From: Eubacterium minutum ATCC 700079
Lineage (GTDB): Bacteria; Bacillota; Clostridia; Peptostreptococcales; Anaerovoracaceae
Direction: 5' to 3'
Assembly (NCBI GenBank): GCA_003433295.1
Contig: CP016202.1
Location: 139,703-200,646 of the forward strand
Length of the DNA stretch: 60,944 nucleotides
This document shows, piece by piece, positions 52,394 through 60,944 of this stretch; position 1 is the first letter of the stretch, and each line of letters begins with the position of its first letter. The notes under the pieces were generated by a model. That model was given only the letters and a program-made list of their open reading frames with translations, did not search any database and had not been told where the DNA came from. The translations under genes and the position numbers were made by a program.

Positions 52394-55300
52394 ATGAAAG
52401 TTGAAAGAACGGGAACAGTTATAAGATTATCCTATTCTGTTTTATTTGCGGCTGTAACCGCCGTGTTTTTTTATTTTTTAATAAGTTGCAATGCCGGCGA
52501 TTTTGCGGTGCATGCGGAAAGTAGAAAACCGGAAATCGTCGATAGCGTTTATCGGATAAGCGATGCGGATGAACTTATCTGGTTTTCCGAGTTGGTAAAC
52601 GGCGAATTGACGGATGGAACCGAACGGGATCCTGATGCCAAAGGCACGCTTACCGGCGACATAGACATGAACGGGAAGAAATTCACACCTGTGGGTAAGG
52701 AATATGGTCGTGAATTTACGGGTACCTTCGACGGTGGAGGACATGTTGTAAAGAATCTAAAGTTCGATGAGAAAGACAAGAACTTGGGACTTTTCGGAAA
52801 TGTCAAGAATGCGGTTATAAAAAATGTGACAGTTTCAGGAAGTATGAAGGGCAGCCACAATTCTTTGGGTGGAATAGTGGGTAAGTCTTACGATACGACC
52901 ATCATATCGGGCTGTGGGAATCTGATGAATATAACAAATGAAAAGAGTTCAGGCAGCGCCGGCGGTATTATTGCGACCTCGGATAATAAGGTATTTGTCA
53001 GTGATTGTTTCAACAGGGGGAACGTAAAGAGCGGTAAAAGAGCATCGGGCATCGTTGCGGACGCGAGCTTTGGTAACCTCGAGAACTGTTATAATACCGG
53101 AAACGTCGAGGGCGAACAGGCGATAGGAGTCGGTTCCTCTTTCGGTATATCATATAAAAACTGTTACAATGCCGGCGAAGTTTCTTCAAACGGTAAAGTC
53201 ACGCCGTATTCGATAGGAGGCTCCAAATTCTCTGAATACATCAATACGCACTATATGAAGGGTCTTGCCCAAGGGGATCCCGATTCCAAAAGTAAGGAAA
53301 TTTCAAAAGAAGAGATGGCGGCGTCCTCCTTTGTGGAAACACTCGGTAAAGATAAATGGAAGGTGGACAGGGCCGGTTCGGTCAATAGGGGATTTCCGAT
53401 CCTGTTATGGGAAAATGCAGGAGAAGCGGAAGCCGAGAAACTTGGTATTCCGCAAAATTTGAAGTGGGATATATCAAAAGACAAAGAATTTGACATTCTG
53501 AATGAGCAATTTAAGGCCTCATGGGATAAAGTCAGAGGCGCTGAGGACTATCGTCTGAAATTGTACAGGGACGGCGAAGATGAACCCGTCTTCATTTCCG
53601 GAAAGATCAGGTCGACGGAGTTTGATTTGATCCATGAATTTGCCAAAATAAAGGGCAACCCGGCAAAATACAGATTTACCGTAACAGCGGAGGGGGACGG
53701 AGAGAACTATACGGACGGAGAAGAATCGGGGAAAGACGGAAGCGGTTTTGAATTTGACCCGGGAGCATTTGTAGGGTCGCCTGAAACGCTTGTCTGGAAC
53801 AGCGTATCCAAATCGGCGGTGTGGAGCACTGTCCCCGGCGCGGATTTTTATGACGTCACCTTATATTGCGATGACAGGAAAGTGGTGGATTACCTGATCA
53901 ACGATGATATGTTCGACAAGAATGAAACAAGGATATCAATCAACTTTCTGCATAATATGTCGCGTGAAGGTGAATATTCTTTTTCCGTCCGCGCGGGTAA
54001 AAATCTCGGGAAAGCTCATTCGGGAAAGGAACTCGTTGCCGGCGGGGCTCTTGCGATGAGTAAAAAAACGTATTTTGAGGCTCAAAACGGTGAGAGCGTT
54101 AAAATATCTTCGGTGGAAGACTGGATGAATATAGTGAATCTGACCGAAAAGGGAACAGAATATAAGACCGAGGCGGATGCACAGAATGCGCTTTGGGCAA
54201 GGAAATACGAACTTACAGCCGACCTGGATTTCAGCAAGTACGTAAAGGAAGATAAAGAACTTACTCAGTGTTGGGGCAACATCAACGCTATGTTTAACGG
54301 CACTTTGGACGGAAAGGGACATAAGATCACGGGACTGAAACTTGCCGAGGGAGAGGGAGGACTTTTTTCGTACATAGGTCCTTCGGGAGTTGTGAAGAAT
54401 CTGCGTATCGAAAATCCCAACGCCCTTTTTAACGATAATGCGGGGATATTGTGCAGATACAATTACGGCAAGATAAAGAACTGCGGTGTTGAAAATGCAA
54501 ATATAACAGCTGACCTTGGGGCGATTGTTGCCGGCATGCTCAGCAGAAATTTCGGTATGATCGAGGACAGCTATGTGGAAGGCGGAAAACTCGTGGCCTA
54601 CAGCAGTACCGCAAACGGTCATGCCGGATTTGTCGGAAACAACTTCGGAAGAATACGCAGATGCTATTCATCGATGGACGTAAAGACAAACAGTTTCAAT
54701 GCAGGAGGATTCAGCGGTTGGGCCGACAAGAGCGGCAAATATTACGGCACATTTGAAAACTGTTTCTGCGTCGGTAACGTTGATGCTGAAAAAGGATGGA
54801 GCGGAGGCTTCGTAGGAAGAGTCAATTCCAAGGACGTGACTTTCAAAAATTGTTACGCATCGGGACGCGTACGTTCAAATCAGAAGCCGGATAAGGCCTT
54901 CGGTTTTACAGGTTCACTTAGCGGAGAGGGAATGGCGGATGTTATAGGAGAGACAATATTTGATGAAGAAATCCCGAAGTCCAATTTTGTTAATTGCTTT
55001 TATCTAAAAGAAAACACTCCTGGCGAAAACCCTAAGAGCGGGGCCACGGCCAAAACCGCGGCTGAGATGAAAGAACCGCGGTTTATGGCTATGTTGGGAG
55101 TGGATTGGATAAGGAGCGACGGGAAGAACAACGCACTTCCGTATCTTGCCGATCTGCCCGCTCCGTCGAAAGCAGAGCACAAGAAAGTATCGACCAGACT
55201 TCTAATAGCAAAATACGATGTAAAAACACACAAGTTTATGAAGGACGGTGAAATTCTCGAGGTTATGGTGGAAAACAGCGCAAATCCGAGGGTCATCGAC

Positions 55301-57205
55301 GTAATGGACGCCGCCGCTGCTCAGAATAAACTTAAATATGAATACGTGGTAAATCCATTGTACGGCAGCTTTATAGAGTCAATAAACGGCAGTAAAATGA
55401 GCGCGCCGGATGGTTGGATGTTCACGGTCAACGATAAACTGTCGAATGTATCGGCCTCACTCAGGGAAGTCAAGGACGGCGATCGGATTCTCTGGTACCA
55501 GGGGATGACGCAGAATTTGTTTGAAGCGCCGTCTTGGGAACGGATGATAAAAGGAAATGAAACGACGGAAAAAGATTTCATACCGATAAAGACTGCGGAA
55601 GACCTTGTGGCGCTGACGGATAAAAGTACGGATCTTACAAAGAAATACAGGCTCACGGGAAACATTGACATGAAAGGCGTATCGTTTTCCGGAATAGGTT
55701 CAAAGGAAAAGCCGTTTGAAGGAAGCTTTGACGGCGGTGGATTTACAATATCCAGTCTCACCATTGAAAGACCGGATTCACACAATATAGGTCTTTTCAA
55801 CTTCATAAAGGGCGCTGAAATATCCGATTTGAACGTGAAAAATGCGGATATAAAAGGCAAATATGATGTTGGAATCCTTGTCGGGGTAGCAGGTGTGGAA
55901 GTTGCGAAAAAGATTTCCGACAAGAGCGTGGGGAACAAAATCAGCAACTGTGGAGTTAGCGGTAATGTCACCTCGGTAAATAATGATATAAGCGGACAGA
56001 GCCTGGGGTCATATGCGGGAGGCCTGATAGGTTTCAATGACGGCGATGAGAATACTAAAACCGGCGCAAGGATTTTGAGCTCCGTGGACGGGTGCAGAGC
56101 GAATGTTAAAGTAACGGCGGGTTCACTTTATGCAGGCGGTCTGGTAGGCGGAAATTTCGGATATATTACTAATTCGAAAGCATACGGGAGAGTTGACGGA
56201 AATAAGATTGCAGGAGGTTTTGCGGGCGGCAACAGAGGCGGAATATATTCTTGTGCATCATATGGGCCGGTAAAAGGAATGGAAGATATCGGCGGATTTT
56301 TGGGTCACAATTATGATACCGTGGAAAGATGCTATTCACTCGGCAATGTAAAAGGAAAAACCGAACAGATCGGCGGATTTGCCGGTTCAGGTCGGAACAC
56401 CGTGAAGAGCTGCATAAGCGCGGGAATTGTCGAATGCGAAAGAGATGATTCGACCGTGGGAGGCTTTATAGGGCACTATGCGGGCAGGATTGCCGGCTTG
56501 CCTAAGGATGTTCACTTCAAACAAAATTATGGCTGGAGCGTATCCTCTTTCGGAAGAGAACTTCCCGCAATAGGAAACAGAGCCGGTACGAAAGAATTGA
56601 CCGAAAACGAAAAGAAAGTACTTAAGCAAACGGCGGTCATTGACAAGGGAGTTTTGCAGAAGAACTTCAGGGATCTCTTCAATCTTACGCTCACAGGTGA
56701 GGGAAGAATACTTGAGGAAGAAGAAAATATCGTCGGTGACAATGGAGAAAACGATGATAAAAAGCCGGAGCCTCAGAAAGACAACGTGAACAGAGGAAAT
56801 GACAAGGAAAGCAAGAGAGATATTGCTTCCGGGAAGAAAAAAGCAGGGGAAAACAGATCGACGGAAAAAATGAAAAAAGCTAACCCTTTCGGGAAAGATA
56901 ATGTCCGAACTCTTTCGAAAGTGAAAAGGGTGAAGATAAAGAAACTGAATAACGGCAGGCTGAAAATTTCCTGGTCGCGAGTCAAAGAATCGGATGGATA
57001 CCAGATACGATATGCAAAGAAATCATCTTTTAAAAGGTACAGACTTATTGGGATAAAAGGCGGAAAAAGCGTGAAAAAAGTCTTTACAAAGCACTTAAGA
57101 AAGAAGATGATATACATACAGGTCAGATGCTATAAAAAAGTAAACGGAATAATTGAATATTCCGGATGGAGCAAGGCGAAAAAGACGTTGCGACAAAAAG
57201 TCTGA
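52394..57205 (+). CDS. giant secreted GLUG protein with a DUF4430 domain
   Basis: 1603 residues, the largest gene here. An N-terminal hydrophobic segment (about 11-31) probably acts as the signal peptide. Three GLUG-rich regions lie at about 52-342, 569-915 and 1056-1389 (for example GGFAGGNRGGIYSC). An Fn3-like pair (354-549) separates the first two. A DUF4430 domain (about 930-1040, with PDGWMFTVND and WYQGM) separates the last two. A charged linker (about 1420-1500, rich in Lys, Asp and Asn) leads to the basic C-terminal Fn3-like module (1509-1603). DUF4430 is related to cobalamin-binding intrinsic-factor domains and also occurs in surface proteins. There is no sorting signal. It is followed after 27 bases by the transglutaminase-like gene. 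Confidence 0.88.
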   Translation: MKVERTGTVIRLSYSVLFAAVTAVFFYFLISCNAGDFAVHAESRKPEIVDSVYRISDADELIWFSELVNGELTDGTERDPDAKGTLTGDIDMNGKKFTPVGKEYGREFTGTFDGGGHVVKNLKFDEKDKNLGLFGNVKNAVIKNVTVSGSMKGSHNSLGGIVGKSYDTTIISGCGNLMNITNEKSSGSAGGIIATSDNKVFVSDCFNRGNVKSGKRASGIVADASFGNLENCYNTGNVEGEQAIGVGSSFGISYKNCYNAGEVSSNGKVTPYSIGGSKFSEYINTHYMKGLAQGDPDSKSKEISKEEMAASSFVETLGKDKWKVDRAGSVNRGFPILLWENAGEAEAEKLGIPQNLKWDISKDKEFDILNEQFKASWDKVRGAEDYRLKLYRDGEDEPVFISGKIRSTEFDLIHEFAKIKGNPAKYRFTVTAEGDGENYTDGEESGKDGSGFEFDPGAFVGSPETLVWNSVSKSAVWSTVPGADFYDVTLYCDDRKVVDYLINDDMFDKNETRISINFLHNMSREGEYSFSVRAGKNLGKAHSGKELVAGGALAMSKKTYFEAQNGESVKISSVEDWMNIVNLTEKGTEYKTEADAQNALWARKYELTADLDFSKYVKEDKELTQCWGNINAMFNGTLDGKGHKITGLKLAEGEGGLFSYIGPSGVVKNLRIENPNALFNDNAGILCRYNYGKIKNCGVENANITADLGAIVAGMLSRNFGMIEDSYVEGGKLVAYSSTANGHAGFVGNNFGRIRRCYSSMDVKTNSFNAGGFSGWADKSGKYYGTFENCFCVGNVDAEKGWSGGFVGRVNSKDVTFKNCYASGRVRSNQKPDKAFGFTGSLSGEGMADVIGETIFDEEIPKSNFVNCFYLKENTPGENPKSGATAKTAAEMKEPRFMAMLGVDWIRSDGKNNALPYLADLPAPSKAEHKKVSTRLLIAKYDVKTHKFMKDGEILEVMVENSANPRVIDVMDAAAAQNKLKYEYVVNPLYGSFIESINGSKMSAPDGWMFTVNDKLSNVSASLREVKDGDRILWYQGMTQNLFEAPSWERMIKGNETTEKDFIPIKTAEDLVALTDKSTDLTKKYRLTGNIDMKGVSFSGIGSKEKPFEGSFDGGGFTISSLTIERPDSHNIGLFNFIKGAEISDLNVKNADIKGKYDVGILVGVAGVEVAKKISDKSVGNKISNCGVSGNVTSVNNDISGQSLGSYAGGLIGFNDGDENTKTGARILSSVDGCRANVKVTAGSLYAGGLVGGNFGYITNSKAYGRVDGNKIAGGFAGGNRGGIYSCASYGPVKGMEDIGGFLGHNYDTVERCYSLGNVKGKTEQIGGFAGSGRNTVKSCISAGIVECERDDSTVGGFIGHYAGRIAGLPKDVHFKQNYGWSVSSFGRELPAIGNRAGTKELTENEKKVLKQTAVIDKGVLQKNFRDLFNLTLTGEGRILEEEENIVGDNGENDDKKPEPQKDNVNRGNDKESKRDIASGKKKAGENRSTEKMKKANPFGKDNVRTLSKVKRVKIKKLNNGRLKISWSRVKESDGYQIRYAKKSSFKRYRLIGIKGGKSVKKVFTKHLRKKMIYIQVRCYKKVNGIIEYSGWSKAKKTLRQKV

Positions 57206-57232
57206 ACAGTCTTGCCGGAGAGGTACGATGTC

Positions 57233-59038
57233 ATGGAGAATTTAAAAAAAGAGATGAATACAGGGCGGCATAACGGATTGATGAAGCTGCTTTCGGTTAT
57301 CGCAACTTTGCTTCTGGCAGTTTTTTGTTTCAAGGTCGCGCCGGCGCATGCTGAAGTCGACAGTGCTCGCCATGAGAATGGGCAAAGTCCGACAAGCAAG
57401 CAGATTGAACGCAAAATAACGATAAAACCGAAGACTTTGACCGAAAAAGAGCCCGGAACAAAAAATAAAAACGACGGGGTCAGCAAGAAGGAAAAAGCTT
57501 TTCTTCTGAATGAATATTTTAAAAAGCGGCTGGGCATAGGGACTAAAAGTCTCTTTCCGACACAGCTCAAAGCGGATAAGAAGAGAGCGAATCTTACGGA
57601 ACAGGAAACTATAATCTACCGTAAGCTGCAGAAGAGAATATTCGATATCGCAAAGGGCACGGAGGAGAGCAGTGTAGTCGATTTTTCCCTGACTGAACTT
57701 GGACTTAAACTTTCATACTCAGCCAAAGACCTCGGTGTGGAGAGAATAATCGGCGAGGATGGAAAAACCGTAACAGAGGCGGCAAGGAATGCGATAAACC
57801 GGAAGTTGAACGTAAGACCTCAGCAACTTATATGGACGATGCTCGCCGATATGCCGTTTGAACTGTACTGGTTTGATAAAACCGCAGGCATATCATATAA
57901 ACCTCCAGCCATGGCTGCGGTGAAAAGTGGTGAGAATGAGTTCATCACATTTGAAAAGAATGCAAAACTTGTTTTTTCGATGAAGGTTTCAGAAGAATAC
58001 GGGCACAATTACACGGTTGACAGGACCATAACGAGCAAGGCGTATAAGGCATCGGAAAATGCAAAACAAATAGTTGAAAAATACAGGAGCAAGACTGATA
58101 TCGAAAAACTTGAAGCTTACAGAGATGAGATATTAGGACTTGTGGAGTACGATTACAATGCCGTTACAAAGTATGAAAATGACAAGATCTACGGAAATCC
58201 GTGGCAGGTGATACACGTTTTTGACGACGATCCGAAGACAAATGTGGTCTGCGAGGGATATTCAAAAGCCTTTCAGTACCTTTGCGATATGACGACCTTT
58301 AATGACGGCGGGATTGCCTGTGCAAGCGTTTCCGGCGACATGGACTCCGACGTGGGTTCGGGACCGCATATGTGGAACAATGTGTCAATCGACGGAAAAA
58401 CTTATCTCACGGATTTGACCAGCGCCGACAGTTCGCCGGAATTTTTCGGAAACAAGCTCTTTCTGGCGGGAGTAGCAGGCTCTGTAACCGGCGGCTACAG
58501 ATTTGATTCGGGGAAGCACCATATCTCATATTTATATGACCAGCCGACGAGGTACACCTTTACGGATTCTTATCTGACGCTGTCGGAAAAAAGCTATTAC
58601 GAGGATCTGAAGGACAAACAGAACAGACCGCGCCCCGATTCCGGTTCATCGGAAAACCTTGAAAAGAAAACCGATGTGGGGAATACCGGAAACGGAAACA
58701 CAAAAGCGGGCGGAGCAACCGGGAAATCGAAGAACGGACAACGGGCGTACGTCGGCAATGCTCCGAGCAAAGTGAAAATCCTTAAAATCAAAAATAAGGG
58801 TAGAAAGCGGATTATCCGCTGGAACTCTGTCAAAAATGCGGACGGATATCTGATACAGATCAAAAAACGCTCGTGGAAAACCTTGAAAACTTTGAAGAGC
58901 GGTAAGGCTGTCATACGAAAGGTATTTAGGATACTCAGAAAATCCGGAAATAAAAAATATAAGTACAGGGTGCGTGCGTTTGTGATTTATAAGGGAGAAA
59001 AAATTTACGGAAAATGGTCGAAAGTTGTATCTGTTTGA
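57233..59038 (+). CDS. secreted transglutaminase-like protein with Fn3-like module
   Basis: 601 residues from ATG 57233, chosen for GGAGAGG nine bases upstream. Signal peptide with cleavage probably after APAHA (about residue 40). The transglutaminase-like triad is Cys340 (VVCEGYSKAF), His379 (GPHMWNNV) and Asp394 (YLTDLTSAD). Such domains act as peptidases or protein cross-linkers. A Gly/Asn/Lys linker (about 470-515) leads to the C-terminal basic Fn3-like module. It shares that module and, by position, a transcript with the giant GLUG protein. The target is unknown. Confidence 0.87.
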   Translation: MENLKKEMNTGRHNGLMKLLSVIATLLLAVFCFKVAPAHAEVDSARHENGQSPTSKQIERKITIKPKTLTEKEPGTKNKNDGVSKKEKAFLLNEYFKKRLGIGTKSLFPTQLKADKKRANLTEQETIIYRKLQKRIFDIAKGTEESSVVDFSLTELGLKLSYSAKDLGVERIIGEDGKTVTEAARNAINRKLNVRPQQLIWTMLADMPFELYWFDKTAGISYKPPAMAAVKSGENEFITFEKNAKLVFSMKVSEEYGHNYTVDRTITSKAYKASENAKQIVEKYRSKTDIEKLEAYRDEILGLVEYDYNAVTKYENDKIYGNPWQVIHVFDDDPKTNVVCEGYSKAFQYLCDMTTFNDGGIACASVSGDMDSDVGSGPHMWNNVSIDGKTYLTDLTSADSSPEFFGNKLFLAGVAGSVTGGYRFDSGKHHISYLYDQPTRYTFTDSYLTLSEKSYYEDLKDKQNRPRPDSGSSENLEKKTDVGNTGNGNTKAGGATGKSKNGQRAYVGNAPSKVKILKIKNKGRKRIIRWNSVKNADGYLIQIKKRSWKTLKTLKSGKAVIRKVFRILRKSGNKKYKYRVRAFVIYKGEKIYGKWSKVVSV

Positions 59039-59050
59039 GGAGATTGGATT

Positions 59051-59809
59051 TTGAACTATGATAAACTGCTTCAGACAATTCTCGATATAGGCGAGGAAAT
59101 GATAGTTGCGGGGGCGGAAGTAAGCCGTGTGGAGGAAAGCGTTTTTCGTATGTGTAAGTCGTATGGGTGCGACAGGATCAACGCATATATTTTGCTGTCC
59201 AATATGCAGGTGACTGTGGAAACCCCGGATGAACAGATAATCACACATATCAGATACATGGAGCGAAGCGACGTTAACTTTGACAGACTTGACTATCTGA
59301 ACGACCTTTCCCGTTATATCTGCGCCAATCTGCCCGAGGTGGACGAAATGAAAGCACGGCTTGAAGAGGTGATGAATCGTAAGGAACAATCTCTTTTATT
59401 GACTCTGACCGGCGCTGTATCCGCCGCTTCCGGGTTCATCGTTTTCTTCGGCGGAAATCTCTATGATGCCGTAGCCGGAATCTTTATGGCTGTGCTCGTG
59501 GTGGCACTGAGAAAATTTTTCTTTTCACGGGAAAATAACCAGCTGGTTCTTAACTTTGCGACTTCATTCGTGGCCGGTATATTTGCTCTAATGCTTATGC
59601 ACATTGGAATCCCCGTTCATGAGGACAAGATAATGATGGGCGGGATAATGCTGCTTATACCGGGGATAGCGATGACCAATGCGGTTAGAGATATGCTCAT
59701 AGGAGATATAGCTTCGGGTCTTCTCAGACTTTCCAACGCTCTGATGGTGGCGGCATCGATTGCATGCGGTTTTGCGATGGCGATAGCACTGTTTGGGGGT
59801 GTGTTATGA
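59051..59809 (+). CDS. ThrE-type exporter, large half (DUF1212)
   Basis: 252 residues starting at TTG, set by GAGGAGA eight bases upstream. The N-terminal 115 residues are soluble (EEMIVAGAEVSRVEESVFRM is the family mark) and are followed by five membrane helices. In split form it pairs with the small ThrE half to export threonine/serine or related molecules. It starts 12 bases after the transglutaminase-like gene. Confidence 0.88.
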   Translation: MNYDKLLQTILDIGEEMIVAGAEVSRVEESVFRMCKSYGCDRINAYILLSNMQVTVETPDEQIITHIRYMERSDVNFDRLDYLNDLSRYICANLPEVDEMKARLEEVMNRKEQSLLLTLTGAVSAASGFIVFFGGNLYDAVAGIFMAVLVVALRKFFFSRENNQLVLNFATSFVAGIFALMLMHIGIPVHEDKIMMGGIMLLIPGIAMTNAVRDMLIGDIASGLLRLSNALMVAASIACGFAMAIALFGGVL

Positions 59810-59880
59810 AAGTCATGTATATGCCGAACGGGATCGGGGATTTGGCAATGTCGGGGAAAAAGACGGGAGGCGCGGCATGA
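59806..59880 (+). CDS. 24-codon ORF between the ThrE halves
   Basis: An ORF of 24 codons (MKVMYMPNGIGDLAMSGKK then TGGAA) starts in ATGA overlapping the stop of the large half and ends in ATGA overlapping the start of the small half. GGGGGTG lies four bases before its ATG. It looks built for translational coupling, but the peptide has no recognised family. Confidence 0.4.
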   Translation: MKVMYMPNGIGDLAMSGKKTGGAA

Positions 59881-60329
59881 AAGAAATGTGCATACAGGTC
59901 ATAGCCGCCTTCTTCGGCTCACTCGGATTCGCGTGGATACTGAAAATAAAGGGGATACAGGTGCTCTATGCAGGTATTGGCGGTATGCTTACATGGAGTG
60001 TATATCTGGCGGCATATGGACAGATCCACAGCTATTTTTTCTCTAATCTGATAGCCTCGATCTTTGTTGCTGCGTACGCGGAAATTATGGCAAGAATCAA
60101 CAAGGCTCCGTCTACAATCTTCCTGACGGCATCCGCGATTCCTCTGATTCCCGGAGCGAATCTGTACAATACGATGCACGGCATAGTCAGGGAGAATTAT
60201 AAGCTTGCGAGTACCAACGGCGTGACGACACTTGTGGTTTCGCTTGCGATAGGACTTGGCTTTGTAATCGTGGCCGTTGTTACCAGGTACATATATGATG
60301 TTAAAGATCAGATAGACAGGCGGCGGTGA
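59877..60329 (+). CDS. ThrE-type exporter, small half (DUF3815)
   Basis: 150 residues with about four to five membrane helices and the conserved SAIPLIPGANLYNTMHGI block. ATG 59877 is set by GGGAGG six bases upstream. With the large half it forms the two-part threonine/serine-type exporter common in Firmicutes. Confidence 0.88.
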   Translation: MKEMCIQVIAAFFGSLGFAWILKIKGIQVLYAGIGGMLTWSVYLAAYGQIHSYFFSNLIASIFVAAYAEIMARINKAPSTIFLTASAIPLIPGANLYNTMHGIVRENYKLASTNGVTTLVVSLAIGLGFVIVAVVTRYIYDVKDQIDRRR

Positions 60330-60380
60330 GTCTATTATTTATACTCGGATTCCACATCGAGGGAAGTTTTATAAAAAAAA

Positions 60381-60438
60381 TTGACGTATATCAAAATATG
60401 TGCTAATATACCGGTGGTATATACCACTGGTATATTAG
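60381..60438 (+). promoter_or_regulatory. promoter and 36-bp operator of the second TetR gene
   Basis: TTGACG (60381-60386), a 17-base spacer, extended -10 TGCTAATAT (box 60404-60409). A 36-bp palindrome with a single mismatched position pair (60403-60438, core TACCGGTGGTATATACCACTG in part) covers the -10 and start region. The half TATACC-N-N-TGGTATA is typical of TetR-family operators. The gene downstream most likely represses itself here. Confidence 0.85.
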
Positions 60439-60452
60439 CGTGGAGGAGAAAT

Positions 60453-60944
60453 ATGAGTATATCGGAAACTCAGAGAAAGATATTGGAAATAGGGAAACGG
60501 GAGTTTCTGGAGAAGGGATTCAAGGACGCATCTCTTAGAAAAATAGTAGCGGAAGCAGGTTTTACCAAGGGAGCGTTTTACGGATATTACGCGGACAAAG
60601 CAGCTCTTTTTGAGGCACTGGTTTCAGAAGCGGCAGATGGCCTGGTTGAAAAATTTAAGAATGCTCAGGATGCTCATTTTGAGCTGATACCTGCCGGAAA
60701 AACCGGCGAAAGCAGGAAACTGTCAACGGAGTACTTACGATACTTTGTGAATTATATTTACGATCGATTTGATGAATTCAAACTCATTCTCTGTTGCTCT
60801 GAGGGTACGAAATACGCGAACTACATTCACGATCTTGTGGTGATGGATGTGGAACGCACGGAGAAGTATTACGGGATATTGAGAGAAAAAGGAAAAGTCG
60901 CCGGGAATATAAGCAGAGAACTCCAACATATGCTGTCTCTTATA
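60453..60944 (+). CDS. TetR-family regulator (3' end outside the window)
   Basis: 164 codons are visible before the window ends. The helix-turn-helix is KILEIGKREFLEKGF then LRKIVAEAGFTKGAFYGYY (about 9-48). The ligand domain shares the FKLILCCSEGTKYANYIH type of segment with the TetR protein at 4001 (FKLIVCFGSGSSYENYTD), so the two are paralogues. GGAGGAG precedes ATG 60453. Its target genes probably lie to the right. Confidence 0.9.
   Translation, partial: MSISETQRKILEIGKREFLEKGFKDASLRKIVAEAGFTKGAFYGYYADKAALFEALVSEAADGLVEKFKNAQDAHFELIPAGKTGESRKLSTEYLRYFVNYIYDRFDEFKLILCCSEGTKYANYIHDLVVMDVERTEKYYGILREKGKVAGNISRELQHMLSLI

Noticed and set aside
49670-57205. CRISPR-like or long DNA repeats in the GLUG genes
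   Set aside because: The GLUG units repeat at the protein level only; the DNA copies are diverged and there are no regular spacers.

Overview
The window looks like a chromosomal segment of an anaerobic member of the Clostridia. The grounds are moderate GC, strong AGGAGG-type ribosome binding sites, occasional GTG and TTG starts, an EutV/EutW antitermination system, formate-tetrahydrofolate ligase and an EFR1-type ferredoxin. The order Peptostreptococcales (Anaerovoracaceae-like) is my guess from overall gene style and is not demonstrated by the sequence alone.

Layout. 1-2.3 kb: the start of a leftward gene, an EFR1 ferredoxin/flavodoxin and a YlmH-like S4 protein on the minus strand, then a plus-strand tRNA operon (Asn, Leu, initiator Met) with a terminator. 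2.3-3.7 kb: mobile debris, namely a group II intron-like fragment and an AAA/DUF4143 ATPase that has lost its nucleotide-binding core. 4-12 kb: a TetR regulator with a double palindromic operator, followed by four ABC half-transporters in two coupled pairs. 12-16.3 kb: a secreted subtilase and a secreted protein of unknown function. 16.3-24 kb: housekeeping genes (Mrp/NBP35 ATPase, YprB-like exonuclease, Nudix hydrolase, an atypical XerD, rplS-ylqF-rnhB, fhs). 24-28 kb: a four-gene minus-strand cassette for O-acetylation of a surface polymer.

28.3-45.2 kb holds a complete ethanolamine-utilisation (eut) microcompartment locus: eutG-S-P-V-W, then eutA-B-C-L-M, a BMC protein with a tail, a second eutM, then eutT-H-Q-J, another BMC protein, eutN, a small protein, eutE and pduL. 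EutW and EutV form the ethanolamine-responsive two-component system. EutV is an ANTAR RNA-binding regulator, and two leaders (before eutG and before eutA) each show tandem six-nucleotide-loop hairpins whose second hairpin competes with an intrinsic terminator. EutH imports ethanolamine. EutBC, served by EutT (adenosylcobalamin) and EutA (reactivation), splits it. EutE, PduL and EutG turn acetaldehyde into acetyl-CoA, acetyl-phosphate and ethanol inside a shell of EutS, EutL, EutM, EutN and two further BMC proteins. EutP and EutQ are acetate-kinase type accessory proteins.

45.2-49.5 kb is valS-folC. 49.6-59 kb is a run of large secreted proteins: two GLUG-repeat proteins, one of 1603 residues with a DUF4430 domain, and a transglutaminase-like protein. 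Like the subtilase at 12 kb, all end in a lysine/arginine-rich fibronectin-III-like module and lack an LPXTG signal. 59-60.3 kb is a split ThrE-type exporter with a tiny translationally coupled ORF between its halves. The window ends inside a second TetR gene preceded by a 36-bp operator palindrome. The most unusual material is in the two antitermination leaders, the tailed and duplicated shell proteins, the secreted-protein family with its shared C-terminal module and nearby short tandem duplications, and the recombinase with altered catalytic residues.
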